From: Chaetorhynchus papuensis
Lineage: Eukaryota > Chordata > Aves > Passeriformes > Rhipiduridae
Assembly (NCBI GenBank): GCA_013396525.1
Contig: VWYX01000362.1
Span: 186,001-250,000 of the forward strand
DNA: 64,000 bases
Direction: 5' to 3'
Shown here piece after piece: positions 1 through 12,629 of this stretch. Under the pieces are notes generated by a model. The model searched no databases and had not been told where the DNA came from. It saw nothing but the letters and a program-made list of their open reading frames with translations. How positions within the stretch are numbered: position 1 is the stretch's first letter; each line of letters starts with the position of its first letter. The translations under genes and the position numbers were made by a program.

Positions 1-1266
1 CAGGCACTCATTCCTTTTCATGACAACTGGTCCCTACACTGCGCTGGGTGATGAGCAAAAATCTCCTTTAACGGCAGATGCTTAGGAGTACTATCACAGT
101 GCATTCACCTTGTGCAACTACTTCAGTGAAGGCTGAGGCTGCAGTCTATTCTGGAAGGCGATTCCCCACTAGCCAAGTTTGCCTTTGCATGACCTTCGAG
201 AAGTTTTCTTCATATCAGTGCTCCTCATATGCATTCCCCCTGTTTAAAAGAAAGTGTAAAAAGATGATTATTTTTTAAATTGATATATTCTCAATTCAGT
301 CAGAAGTTTAGGAGTAATAAAGTTACGTTTCTTTTAATACATCTAGAATATCCTGACACCATAAGTATGCTAATAATCCTAATTGTTTACAAAACACATG
401 GAAGTACTTTTTCTGTTCTTGGGACAAGAGCAGTCTCACATTTGTGTAGCAGCATATGTAGCTGTAATGCATTAGCAAGGTGTAAATCAGACTTCATAAA
501 GATTGCTTCATGTCTTTATTCAAAGATTTATAGCTTCTGTTAATAAAAAGTAGAAGCAAGGGGAAAAAATCACAATAGATAATTAGAACGTGAAGTCTCT
601 CGTGGGAAAAGGCAGGATACAGGGAGGGCATGACTGTAAGTAGGTTAGTCCCTGTCAGCACAATCACCACCCAGCTGTACTTTCATTTCATGAATATAGT
701 TTTTAGAATTTAATGAAGTGCCATTTGTTTGCCTCATGTTTGTTTATGAATTTTCCAGACTTGGTTAAAGTTTTGATGAGTGACGCATAAAAATTGTCCA
801 AACGTACTAAATATAATTTAATAAGTATCTGCAGCCCTGATTCTATTTTTAAGGATGTTATTAATTTCCATTAAAATCCCCTTTGTCAGTTTTTTCACAG
901 TCCTCAAGGAACGCTCATTTCTATGTAAAATATGCATTGTGGCTTCCTTTCAGCAGACATGATTCATTTACCCTGTTAAATTAGCATTAGGGAGATCTAA
1001 CTTTTTAATATTTTTTTTTACTGAAAGCATAATTGCAAAGAGACATTGTCTGGAAATCCCTGACACAGACAGGAAATCTAGAAGCCCATACCTGCAATGC
1101 AAACTTTATTTAAATGATAACATCAGTCTTCCCTCATGGGTTTTTATTTTGTGCACTTGCCCAGTGAAGGGCTTTCTACTACATCTGATCACACTCAGAC
1201 TGAATCAATGCTGAGGTTTGATTTCTGGGTATTGGAGACTTTCAGACCGTAACAGCAGCATTTTAA

Positions 1267-1371
1267 AAGTGGGCGCTTCCAGCCAAAGACTTAGAAAAGC
1301 TGAAAGAGGGTCTGGAGGATTTTGTCAATGGCAGCAATGACCACGACAGCAATCTCAGCACCTCTGTCTAG
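1267..1371 (+). other. Orphan coding-like tail ending in a stop (unrecognised)
   Basis: The 34 codons open from 1267 to the TAG at 1369-1371 have protein-like composition: AKDLEKLKEGLEDFVNG followed by SNDHDSNLSTSV. An acceptor-like CGCTTCCAG ends at 1282, directly before the KDLEKLKEG part. The last residues, S-T-S-V, fit a class I PDZ-binding C-terminus. I do not recognise the protein, and a TAA at 1264-1266 closes the frame upstream. It may be a terminal exon, an exon fossil, or chance. Confidence 0.25.
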
Positions 1372-3554
1372 CTGAAAACAAAATACAAGAATTATACAAA
1401 GATGAAGCTGAAAAAACAATTCTGAGAAGTTGTGGAACCCTTCCATTATTGAGCAACATGACTGATCTGAGTTAAAAGGTCATGGATTTAGTATGAAACA
1501 GGAAGATGCTGAAAGGACCTGATGGAAATACAATACTGAACTCCTTCTCCATTCTCACCTACAGTGATCAGAGTTCTTCTGCAGTTCTGGCAACACAGAA
1601 TATTAAAGAAGTACAGAATTGCAGAAGATACTTGATAGCTGTGATGATTCAGAAGAATCTGACCACCCGATGATCTCATTTGGCTTAAAACAAACTTGGT
1701 TTTAGCATTTTTTTCAAAACTCACAAACAAGATAGGTACTGGAAAAGGAAGCAAGCTATTGAGAGTACACAGTACCTATGGACTGAGGTCACCTTTTATA
1801 CTGGGGACTTTTAAGTCAGAAGCTGAATTACTTGGTCTGAAAATGTTTTCATTATCATGGGCTTGGTCTAGGGATGATGTAATGTTAAGACAGAGGAGCT
1901 GCCAACAAACATGAACTGTATTTACAGACTTGGCAATGACACACAATATCCTGAATGTGTGGCCCCAACCTCTAATGCTGTGAGACATTGCTCAAGTAAC
2001 AGCATAGATAAGAAGGCACAGTTTTTCTGACAGAGAAACTGTAACGAAGAGCTGCAGGTAAAGTTTCCTGGCACTGCATTCATCTGGCAGTCCTTCTGAT
2101 AAAATCCAATTAAATGCTTGTATTGAATTGTTCTCTCTTTATTTTTTTTGTGCAGTGCCAATACCCTTTGATCCAAACCACCTCCTCTAGCAAGACCCAC
2201 TTTCTCTGGGGAATATGTGCATGTGAGAGGAATTGGGTTACTGCTCTCCAGTTCACAAATGGAAACAGCTCTGACTCAAGTCTCGTAAATAAAAGCAGTG
2301 CTTTCCCTATCATAAACAACTCTAATTTACATAAGCAGGCTATCCTCCCCAGGAGACTTACCACTTCAGAAATTACTGAATGCCATTCTGCTCCACTTTA
2401 GTCCAGAAAAAATGCTTTTGTAAAAACTTGGACTGCCAAAATTTACTTCAGTAGAGAAGTCCCCTGGGATAGGGGCGTCACCTGATTGAGATGATTAAGG
2501 CGTCCAAAGAGGCAGGATCATCAAAAGAGAAAAAACATCCCTTATATTTATTTTAAAACCTAAACAATGACTTAAAAGGAGAACTGGCTAGGGTGAAATG
2601 TAGGCAGTCAAGTGTAGAGTAGTTTGCATACTTACAAAAGTGGTCTGTTATACTCCTGCTCATTGAGGAGATCGGTGAAATTTGGAGGGAAAAATTGTTC
2701 TCTTTGTAGATGGGGAAAACATCTGGAGCATAAAGATGACATTTCTCTGAAAGGGCCTGCACTGCTTGGATCCTGCTACAGATTTAAACTCTAACCACTT
2801 GATTAATCTCCTGTTTTTAAGAAAAAAGTACAATTGTCTTTCAATGTGCCACCTCAAGAAAAACAGCAGGAAGAATAATTCTTCTTCTCTCCCTTTTTTA
2901 AAGTTAGGTATGATACAATCCTAGTGTCTTGCCCTGACTGCTGGATATATGGCTTTTACAGTATTGTCTTCACACTCAAGTGTGGATGCAAATTTTGACC
3001 TCTCAAGGTGCTGTAATTTTCTCACAACATGTAATATAGGTATGAATGTTTTTAATCTCATTACTCCAACATTTTCATACAACCACAAAGAAAAATAAAC
3101 ATTTTAAAATTGCAGCTTATGACTACAGACCACACAAGAAACATGTGGGCAGCAGTTCCTCATCAGAAACTCAGAGGAAGAAAAGGCTGTGTGTGTCTGG
3201 GCAGGGAGGAAGAGAGAGAGGAAGTAAGTCATAATAAAAATATTATCAAAAGCCTGATTAAATTGATGTTATAGCTAACAAATCCAAACTAAAAATATGC
3301 AAGTTCTAAACAGTCATCATGACCAGAGAAAAGGTTTCCTAACAGTGATATCCATAGAGACAAACATTCTCTGAAAAGGAAACTATCTTTTTGAGTTCCT
3401 TCCAGTTTAGACTCTTCAGAAATAGTTAGGGAGGAGTAGGGTCTCTCAGGAGTTCTCACAGCAAAAAAGGAAGTAACACTCCTACAAAAGCAAACTCTAG
3501 CAAAGATTAAGTGCAAGCTCTCTCTAATATCCCTTAGGGTAAAGAAAGTCTAAC

Positions 3555-3569
3555 AAAAAAAAAAAAAAA
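3555..3569 (+). repeat. A15 mononucleotide run
   Basis: Uninterrupted run of 15 A after CTAAC. I see no recognisable retrosequence immediately before it. Confidence 0.95.
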
Positions 3570-3906
3570 GGACACTCAGAAAGAAGTTTTGAGTGATTAC
3601 AATACCTTTGAGAAAAACTCCAGGGCTGATGTGGTGTCTTTATCACTAATGTACTACAGATCAGGAGACAAGTATGGCATGGCAACAACATGCTGAATGT
3701 GACAAAACTTTTTAAGCAGAATTGCTGCTAATTCTAGACATGGGCTCACAGCTACACTTCTGGATATGAGAGCATGTGGTCATGTCTGTGATAAACTGAA
3801 GTTTATCCAGTCTCAAGCCAGCTCCCAGGCAAAAAGTTGATACCTAGCATAGGCACCCTCTAACAGCCCCAGTTCATGGCCTTGGAGAAAAGGTGACTTG
3901 TGTTAG

Positions 3907-3926
3907 TAGCAACTAGCTAGTTGCTA
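3907..3926. repeat. Perfect 20-bp palindrome
   Basis: TAGCAACTAGCTAGTTGCTA equals its own reverse complement, with no spacer. The flanking bases do not extend it. Function unknown; it could form a cruciform or bind a dimeric factor. Confidence 0.95.
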
Positions 3927-4132
3927 GAGAACTAGTACAGCAAACCTTCGTCAGCCTGAGAAATGCAGGGCTGACACTTCTTCAGGGCTTGGTGTGTTTG
4001 CTCTGTGACTTGGTGACTGTGCACAAGTGTAGGTACATGAAAATTCTGCATGCTGAAGGGTTTCTTAGGCTGGTGAAGAAACCCTAAGCAAACCAAGTGT
4101 AAGTGTAAACAAAGCAACAGATTTACTCTCTT

Positions 4133-4157
4133 GGTGGGGGGGGGTGCCGGGGGAGGG
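4133..4157 (+). repeat. G-rich run with quadruplex potential
   Basis: Nine G (4136-4144), five G (4149-4153) and three G (4155-4157) separated by TGCC and A. The nine-G run can supply two tracts, so an intramolecular G-quadruplex is possible on the plus strand. Confidence 0.75.
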
Positions 4158-5196
4158 AATACTGCTGGAGCATATTGTGGAAAATTAAAGCTTACATTAA
4201 TTGATGGGGAGAGTGAAGGACGGGTTCAAGGAAATCTATAGAAGGTGACCAAATACACATAAAACCCAAAAAGTGCATTCAGCTTAAGAGGATCCTGAGT
4301 GAGAAAACTGTCAGGGTATTAATATTCAAAGACAAAGAAGTATCCCATGGAGAAATACACATTTTTGTCCTGCCACACAATACTGGATTATGGTTCATGT
4401 AGGAGGCAGGATGCTGGTCTAAGTGGACATTTCATCTGACATGGGAAGATCCTTATTCTGATGTGATGAAGGGGATCTTGATTATGTGCCTTGCTGGAAA
4501 GCACTTGGGAAGCAAGGGTTAATGAAATTTGACAGGAGACTAGTTGATCTAGAAATCCTTTCTGACCTTAAATTCTGGAAGTTGCCATGCACCAGGAGCA
4601 CTGACTTGACGCAAAGCATCAGCTTGTGATGATTAAAAGCCTCATTTAAGCGTTAGTGTGTAATGTACTGTAATGTGGTAATGTTGACTGCAGAAATGCT
4701 TTTCAGTATTAAACTGTATTGTTGACAAATTGCAAACATATTCAAAGTCCCTAGGAACACTTTGGCAATGTTGGTACTAATAAAGAAGGAGAATATCCAC
4801 TGAGAAGCCAAGTCAAGCAAACCAGCAAATTAGTTTAGACAGATTTTTGAAAATCAAAGTAGACTCAGGCTTGGTTTTGCATTCCAGAAGAGCACTTGAT
4901 CTCCATAAATGTACTGCACTCTTCCAACACACCTGCTCTGTATTGCATTTAATACAGAAGATGGGGCAACTTGTTTGGACAAAATTAAATTCCTGCTTTA
5001 AGATAAAACTGGATTTTGCTTTTTTTATCATTATGGAAACAACATACAGATTAAAGAGCCCAAAGCACCAGAAATCTGCCAAAATATGTCACTATTGCAC
5101 TTGAGAAAGACCAAATGTTAGAGGTAACAACAGACTTCAAAGGGAAGCATACAGTCCCATTTTTCTGAGACTTATGCCTAAGGAAAAAAAGTAAAA

Positions 5197-5264
5197 GAAA
5201 AACTTCTAGAGAAAGCTTTAGAAAAACTTCTAGAGAAGTTTTCTAAAGAACACTTCTAGAAAAA
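5197..5264 (+). repeat. Short direct repeats of an ACTTCTAGA unit
   Basis: GAAAAACTTCTAGAGAA occurs at 5197-5213 and again exactly at 5221-5237. A diverged third copy, GAACACTTCTAGAAAAA, lies at 5248-5264. The second copy runs into AGTTTTC and makes an imperfect inverted repeat. Confidence 0.9.
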
Positions 5265-8200
5265 TGAAAACTTTTTTTCCCAGACAAACTCTGGATCTGG
5301 TACTTAAGAGAAAAAAAATCCCCACTTTTTGAAACTAACACTTTCACTGATTTATTGACAAATTAAGTAAGTGATGCTTAGAAAGGCAGAGGTCCTTTAG
5401 ATACATGATAAATGGCATCCTTCTCATTTTTGGAGATCATATATGGTTTCTTTGCCCATGTACTTCTTCAAACTTCAGGTCTGCAGTCATTCTAGCTGCA
5501 ACTAAAAATTACACTACAGGGAGTTTGATTTCAAGAATAATTCCAGGTTCTTGCAGACATTGTCTCTACACAGATTCCGGATGGGATTCAGGTATGGAGA
5601 GACCTGCCACAGTGCCGAACATGGCAAAGGCTGACTTTGAGGGCAGGTTTATCTGGCAGTTGGCAATGCAGCAAAGGTGTAAGACCTACGACAGCCAGAT
5701 CAGATAGGAGAGCTAAACCTCCAGCATGACAGCCCTAATCTGAAAGGAGGAAAGGAATCAGCTTGCACAGACTTCTCTCTGCCATGGCAGAAATGCTGCT
5801 GGTACACTTCGCTGTTGGGCCTATAACTGTGACCTACTAGGTGACTCACAGGAGTCTGATTTCTTTTATTTATTTCATGAAAATGAGGCCAAGGTGGATG
5901 CACATAGGGCCATATTCCCACACAGAACTGATCAGTGGGTGGGATGCACCTCCCAGTTCTCCTGGCAAGGGCAGAGATTGATGCTGTGTGTCTGAGCTGT
6001 ACAGCACTGCTCATCTACCTGTAACCAGCTCCTGGAATGGAATCTGGAACATACACACAGGTTCTGTACACATATGCATGGGTGGGTAAAATTAGATGCC
6101 AACTGATTTGGATCCTCAAAAATCAGTGCATGAGAGCTACCAAGGGCTAGCCAGTAGAAAAATATCAAAGACCCCCCCCATGGTGATGAAGTGCTTAACT
6201 TGTGCAATCAGGGGACTTCAGTTCTTGCTTTAGGTGCCTTAACCCAGAATCCTCTTCAAAATAAACCTCATTTTTTTTTTAAATACAGCAGTACTGACTC
6301 TTGCTGCTACTTTGCCTTTCTGTACAATAATTAGAGTTCTGACCAGGCCCCATGGGAAACTTGTCACTGCCCTTTTGCCTGACAAGACTAAAACCCCAAG
6401 TGCCAAAACCATCAAGTCTATGAAAGAAGGGCTACTCTCCTTCAGACTAAACCAGTATTACTTTTCATAGAAACAATAAAAAATTGTTTCTGAGGGTGAG
6501 GAGGAAGAATCCTGGGTTCTGTTCCCTGATAAAAGGGAAGTTTCTGTACTTCTTCCCATTGCCTTTAGTGGGTCAGGGCTCAGCTATATTGCCTGGAGAT
6601 CTGAGCTATTCTGACTTGTGCTAGGATTGAAAAATACTTTTGCTGATCTCAAAGCAGAAATGCGTGCTGGACTCATAGGTACTTTTGTGGCAAGCCTTTA
6701 CTATCAGGAGTAGGCTGTCAGCCCAGATTTCACCAAACAATGGGAATGCTTTTAGCAGCAATGATGCAACTGAGGGCTTAACAAAATATGAAACTACTTT
6801 ATGTAATCATTGGAACTGAACAGGGAAAGAAGAGAAAATTGAGTGTAATGCATGCTGTTTACATTAGTAGAAGCTAACACTTGCTGACCATTCTGAGACA
6901 GAAATAAAATACCTTTCTATTAAAATACTTTTATTTTCATGGCCTGACACTTTCTGCCTTGGATGCATAGCATTTTTTACTATAATGTGAATTTCATATG
7001 CTGAGCCTGGGTGTTCAGGCAAAGGTTTTCTGGCTGCACTGATTTCTCTGATTAAGCTCAACTTTTACATCAAGAATTTAGGGCAATTCAGTACCTCCCA
7101 CTATAATGTTTTTTTCCATTGAACAAGGCAGACAGGTGTCTAAATTTAAGGGACAGAAAAGACTGCCTGGTTATCTAATCTTATTCCTGCAAGAACAGGC
7201 CAAAGAATTTTAGTCCTATACCAAGCCAATAACTTCTGGATGAATTAGGTCAAAACGTTGCTCTGCTCAGATCATTCATCTCACATCTATTCAGTTTCTC
7301 TGTTTTGGCCAATGGCCTTGGTGGAAAAGCAGGTGTCAGACAGATCATCCTGAATACCTTGAAGAAATGTGCATGCTGCTTTTCACTTTGGAATTCTCTT
7401 TCCTCAAAATGATCCAGGCTCTTTTCTGAAGAGACATACAGACTGGCAACACAGCCATAAGGGTGATGATGATCACAGGACTGTCCCATCTGCTTTTGGA
7501 CTTTCTGACACAGAGTAGAAGGAAAGACTGTAGTATGTCTGACTAATCTATGATTCAAACTTGTCATTTTCAAGTGCTACAGAATAAAGGGTTGTTAATG
7601 CATGCAGTTAAATATGCATCATGTTCAAGAGTCACAGTGATATTCTTGCATTTATTAGTTTGCAATCTGGACAAAGCTGTACAGTCAGGACCCGGAGTAA
7701 GAAGTAAGACTTTCACATCACAATGCAAGGCAGAGACGTTTGGTTTTATGGTTATGATTTGGGAGGTGTGAGAAGAAGCTCAGATTCAGGGGTCCCAGTT
7801 TGTGGTTCCGACCTCAAAGCAGATACTGAGGCTTTTCAGCCACTGTTATGTGAAAAGCTGCCTGATTTTAGCGGTACAATCCAAGTATTTATTTCCAGTA
7901 AGACTGCAAAATGTCCTGGCAGAAATACTGTCCAGGTATTGAACTAACAGATTCTTGCAACTCTGCTGCCTGTCTTAAAGCTCTTCTATCACAGAGAATG
8001 AGTGGCATAGACCTCATCCTGAACAAGAAGAAGCAGCAGTGAATTTATCACGGGGATGCACATGAACAGCCTTTGCCCTCATTTTTCTATATCAAAATGT
8101 AGAATTTCTTGGGACACATGGCACTGACTAACTCCAAAGCTCACACTACAATATACTCAAATGACATTTACTGTTTCTGCATCTACTGTGGAAGCCAAAC

Positions 8201-8420
8201 TTCGAAACTCTATTATCAATTGATATTGAAGAATTATGTTTGCGTACTGCTCACTTCCATGACTTTGAAGATAATCAGGCTTGTGCTAGTAGCCTGCATC
8301 TAGAAACTGCCACCTAAGTTTCACAGAGAATTTTGATAAAGCCAGGCATCATTTTAAATCCCAACCCCACTGTAGTCAAGGAAAATTCCCATTAACTTCA
8401 CAAGCATCTGGATTTCTTAC

Positions 8421-8425
8421 ACTGT
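8421..8425 (+). repeat. Left target-site duplication of the LTR
   Basis: ACTGT immediately before the LTR; pairs with ACTGC at 9485-9489 (4 of 5 identical). Five bp fits ERV integration. Confidence 0.65.
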
Positions 8426-9484
8426 TGTACTGGGTTTGCATGGCAAGGTTTTGGCAGCGGGAGGGCTGCAGGGGTGGCTTCTGTGAGAAGCTGCCAGAAG
8501 CTTCCTCATGTCTGACAGAGCCAGTGCCAGCCAGCTCCAGGATAGACCCTCTACTGGCCAAGGCCAAGCCCATCAGTGATGCTGGTAGTGCCTCTGGGAT
8601 GACAGAGTTAAGAAGAGGAAAAAGTTACTGCGCAGGAGCAAATTGCAGCCAGAGAAGACAGGAGTGAGTACATGTGAAAGAAACAACTCCGCAGGCACCA
8701 AGGTCAGCGCAGGAGAGGGAGGTGCACCGTGTGCTGGAGCAGATTCCCCTGCAGCCCATGGTGCAGCCCATGGTGCAGCCCATGGTGCAGCCCATGGTGC
8801 AGCCCATGGTGAGGCAGCTGTGCCCCTGCAGCCCCTGGAGGTTAGTGATGGAGCAGAGATCCACCTGCAGCCTGTGGAGGAACAGGTGGATGCTGTGGAT
8901 GCCATGAACCTGTGGGAAGCCCACATTGGAGCAGATTTGCTGGCAGAACTTGTGACTCCAGAGAGAACCCATGCTGGAGCAGTCTGTTCCTGAAGGACTG
9001 TGCTCAACAGGAGGGACTCATGCTGAAGCAGTTTGTGAAGAACAACAGCCCATGGGAAGGACTAATGCTGGACAATTTTGTGGAGAACCTTCTCCCATGG
9101 GAGAGACCCCGTGCTGGAGCAGGAGAAGACTGTGAGGAAGAAGGAGCAACAGAGACAACATGTGATGAAGTGACCGCACTCCCTGTCCCCCTCTAACACT
9201 GGGTGAGGGGGAAAGGTAAAGAATTCAAGTGTAAAGTTAAGCCTCGGAAAAAGAGAAGTATGGTGGGAAGATGTTTTTAAGATTTGGTTTTATTTCTCAT
9301 TATCCTACTCTGATTTCCCTAAGTCAACTCTGTTTTGCTCATAACAGTAACTGGTGAGTGACAGCTCACTGTCCTTATCTTGACCCACGAGGCTCACATT
9401 TTATTTTCTCTCCTCTGTCCAGCTGAGGAGTAATAGCGCAGCTTTGGTGGGGACGTGGCATCCAGCCAGGGTTAATCCACCACA
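8426..9484 (+). mobile_element. Solo LTR of an endogenous retrovirus, resembling avian ERVL-type (TguLTR5-like) families
   Basis: The 1,059-bp element starts TGTACTGGGTTTGCATGGC and ends CCACCACA, the TG...CA ends of an LTR. It is flanked by ACTGT (8421-8425) and ACTGC (9485-9489), a 5-bp target duplication with one change. GC content is higher than in its surroundings. From memory it resembles an LTR family common in neoavian genomes; the subfamily name is uncertain. No gag, pol or env sequence adjoins it, so it is a solo LTR left by recombination. It contains no AATAAA, so the poly(A) signal appears to have been lost. The overlapping open frames on both strands come from low-complexity GCAGCCC- and GGAGCAG-rich sequence and are not genes. 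Confidence 0.85.
8751..8810 (+). repeat. Five perfect tandem copies of a 12-bp unit inside the LTR
   Basis: The unit GCAGCCCATGGT is repeated five times without a mismatch, then breaks into GAGGCAGCTG. As the unit is a multiple of three, all frames stay open across it, which explains the stacked spurious open frames here. Each copy carries an NcoI-type CCATGG site. Confidence 0.97.
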
Positions 9485-9489
9485 ACTGC
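9485..9489 (+). repeat. Right target-site duplication of the LTR
   Basis: ACTGC immediately after the terminal CA of the LTR; one transition away from the left copy, consistent with age. Confidence 0.65.
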
Positions 9490-12400
9490 ACAGACAAATG
9501 TCTACAGTAGCTTTTTTTTAAACTAAAGCAATGCAGGGAGTTGCAGTAAAAGGAGAGATGAAAGAAAGCTACAGGATAAGAGAAAAACTCTCCCATGAAC
9601 AGATTTGTCTTTGACTGAAGGAATCAGAACATTTGGTGTTCACATGCCACTCCCATAGCAAAGGGTTGGTTTTTAGTTCTTGCTGTCTAACACCTAAAAT
9701 ACAGGTTGCAGAAATAATAGTTCATCTCCAGAGCTTAGGGCCTGGTTTTTCAATCTACTTACAAGAGAGGAAGAAAGAGAAAAAAGCAGAACTGCTTCCA
9801 AGGAAAAAAACCACACTAGCGTAAAGCTCTGACAGGTTGATAGTTCGAAATTATTCAGAAGTCCAGGAGCCTTCCAGCAGTTAGAGATCCAAAGCTGAGA
9901 TGCAAAACTTACCTAGCTCCTTAAGTACTCCTGGAGGAATCGGTGTCCAGAAAAACAACAAAAAGCTTGTGCTAATCTATGAATGAGTAAATGTAAAATA
10001 ACTTCAATTAATGCAAATCATGTTGTGACAGACAACATACCAGCATGGAAGCTGCCTGACCAACTTACGTTGATTTGTATAGAAAGATTGTGGTTTCTGG
10101 CATGTTTCCAAGTGAGTTAAAAAAGGCTGTCAACCTGTTTCAGCCAGAGGCACAGCAATGGCAGCTTGTGAAACATCACACCTGAAAAGCATTTATGTGA
10201 CACATCTTTCTCCTCCCTCTGACACACTGTGCAAAATCTGTAGAACCTCTGGATTTTTTTCTCCAGCTTGTTTTGCATTAAATAAACTGACTTAACCAAT
10301 CATGAATTCCTGCCACCCTTGCTGATGAGGTATAAGAAAGAAACTGGGAAGTACCAATAGTGTAGTGCAGAACAAAAAATCCAGCCAACTCTTTTTTGCA
10401 TTAGCACTCAATCCCCCATATACAATACTGACCCAGTCTTGTAATCCTTCCGAAGCCAAAACTGCCAGTTAGCATCCAAGGAGCATTTTAGGATGAAGAA
10501 AAAGGTGCAGCATTGCCAACCAATTGGTCCTGATCCTGCAGATAGTTACACACAGATTTAAACACCCTGTTCACAGGACCAGCCCCACTCGTAATGCTAA
10601 CATCTGCAGTGTAAACCGAGTGCTTGCTTAATTAACTGCACAAGGAAGGCAAAATCTCTATCCATTCACTGTGTTGTCACATGGTGAAGAGTTCTGGCAC
10701 AGGGATTTGTGCAGGAATGTATGGCCCCAGCTAGGGAAAGAGCAGGGTCCCTTCCTGCTCAGTGACAGCTCAGTCACACATCAGGTTAAACTGGTTGTCA
10801 AATTCCGAACTGCTATAAAGTAATTCTTCTTCAATGAAAGGAACTAATCATGCCTGCTCACTGACAAAACAACACTGAGACCAAACATGGAGCAGAAACA
10901 ATACATGATGACAGTATCACTGAAAAATAAAACACCAGACATAAAAATGTCATGAAGAGGCTAATGAGATAAAATACAATGAAAATGAGCTCATTTTTAA
11001 AATGGGTATTTTCAAGGATGTGAAGTGGTATAAAATTACTTCTCTGCTTCTGTTCAGAGGAAAGAAACAGGCTCCCAACTGCAATGCTGTACAATGCCAG
11101 TAGGGATAAAGAGAAAAATCCCTGCAAAATCCACAAAGAATCTCACCAAGAAAAAAAAAATGTATATAAAAAAAAAGTTTAATTCTATTTTAAAAGAAAT
11201 TGCAGGATTTCCTTTCATGTTTTATTACACACTTCTTTAGCAGTCAGCTGCCCCTAATATCCCCTTGCAACAGGATACTACAGGATGCTGAAACCCCTGG
11301 TAAGTAGGATCTGGATGCAGTCATCTAACCACATCATTGTCTCTACGGTAACCTAGGCCAGCCCTAAATACTATAATCCTGCTTTACTACAGTAAAGCCA
11401 GTTAATGGCTTTCATTGAATGTTCCTGCCAAACAATGGTGCTCTAATATTTATTGACATTTCAAGTCTGTCCATCTCTTTGGACTATTTGTTATAATGAA
11501 AAGTGATGTAAGCACAGCATTCGTAGAAGAAAGGAAGCTATTACAGATCTCGGTCTTTTGATATTGTCAAGGTGCAGTCCTGCAAACTCCAGCTTCTAAG
11601 TGGCACCACTGACCAGCTGCAGCACTGCCAGGAGTCCTGCAGAGCAGAGAGGAGCTGGGGCAAGCAAGGGACCAGTCCCAGGCTCTTGGCAGGTTCTCAT
11701 CAGACAGTGCCATTAGCAGTGGATGACCAGAGGATCCCATTGGCATGCACTGGATGTCCTAATTAAAGAGTGAATAAATGCTGTGTGATGGGCCCTGGGA
11801 AGAGGAGAATGCAGAACAAGTAGGATGGGCCAGACAGTTAAGCAGAGGAGGAAATACTGCTTTGTCAATACTAGTGACAATTTAATTATTATTTTCCGCA
11901 AACATTCCACTTAATTCCTTTTTGGGAGACAGACGGTTAAGTCCCTGAAAAACAGAGGAGCCCTTTTAGTTCTCAGATCATACAGAAGGATTGTTCCATT
12001 TTATTGCTATTCTATTTTTTATTGCCCTATTTTTTCTCCTGGCTTTTTGCTCTAGTTTTCTATTGTTCGGTTTAATTGCTGTGGAAAAGCTTTACAGAAT
12101 ATTATTATTTCTAGATGGTTTTTTTTTTTTCTTGATGGGTGAAAGAAGTTGGCTATAGGATTTAATACTATCATCTTCTGTGCTACGTGTAAGTTTGGGT
12201 TCAGGAGTCTGCTTTTTGTTGCTTTAAAGCACCAGACATAAAAACCTACGTAATGAAATTAAGTGCAAGTGTTTTTGAGGCATCTTCCACCCTGCAAAAT
12301 CCTACGCGCGTACGTTCACCCAGGGCTTGCGTGTGCTTTTAGTAGGATGGGGTAGCACGTCATCAAGAATTTATAGCGGGAAGCAGTCTCCTGCTATTAC

Positions 12401-12629
12401 ATATCCCTAAACGTTAGTGTAAAGAGTCATTTAGATTTTTAATAGGTCAGCAGGATAAAAAAAAAAAGAAAATACGCAGGCATCAGGGTTAGCTCCTCTG
12501 CGACATATGGAGAAGGTACATGGGGAAATGCCCGGCCTCCCCGCTGCCCAGGGGAGGTGGATTAAGGGGGCCAGAGGAAAGAGAAAAAAAGCACAATTAA
12601 ACCTGACAGTGCTCCAGCAACCCCCCTCA
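9490..12629. other. Non-coding sequence between the LTR and the CpG island
   Basis: No exon or repeat recognised. A small isolated CpG cluster containing the 10-bp palindrome TACGCGCGTA lies near 12,303-12,312, a few hundred bases outside the island. It is probably the first intron of the gene driven by the island. Confidence 0.55.

Larger units (their letters stand above)
1..8420. other. Non-coding sequence left of the LTR
   Basis: AT-rich DNA with no recognised exon, apart from the short oddities listed separately (coding-like tail at 1.3 kb, palindrome at 3.9 kb, G-run at 4.1 kb, repeats at 5.2 kb). If the CpG island is the KBTBD11 promoter, this is part of its first intron. The open frames here, up to about 107 codons, have no family resemblance. 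Confidence 0.6.

Noticed and set aside
5405..5707. 100-codon plus-strand frame and similar-sized frames in the left 12 kb
   Set aside because: Composition like translated non-coding AT-rich DNA, no family resemblance, no splice context.
8573..9196. Several overlapping open frames of 77-144 codons on both strands
   Set aside because: They lie inside the LTR and its 12-bp tandem array, which keeps all frames open; no retroviral protein is encoded.
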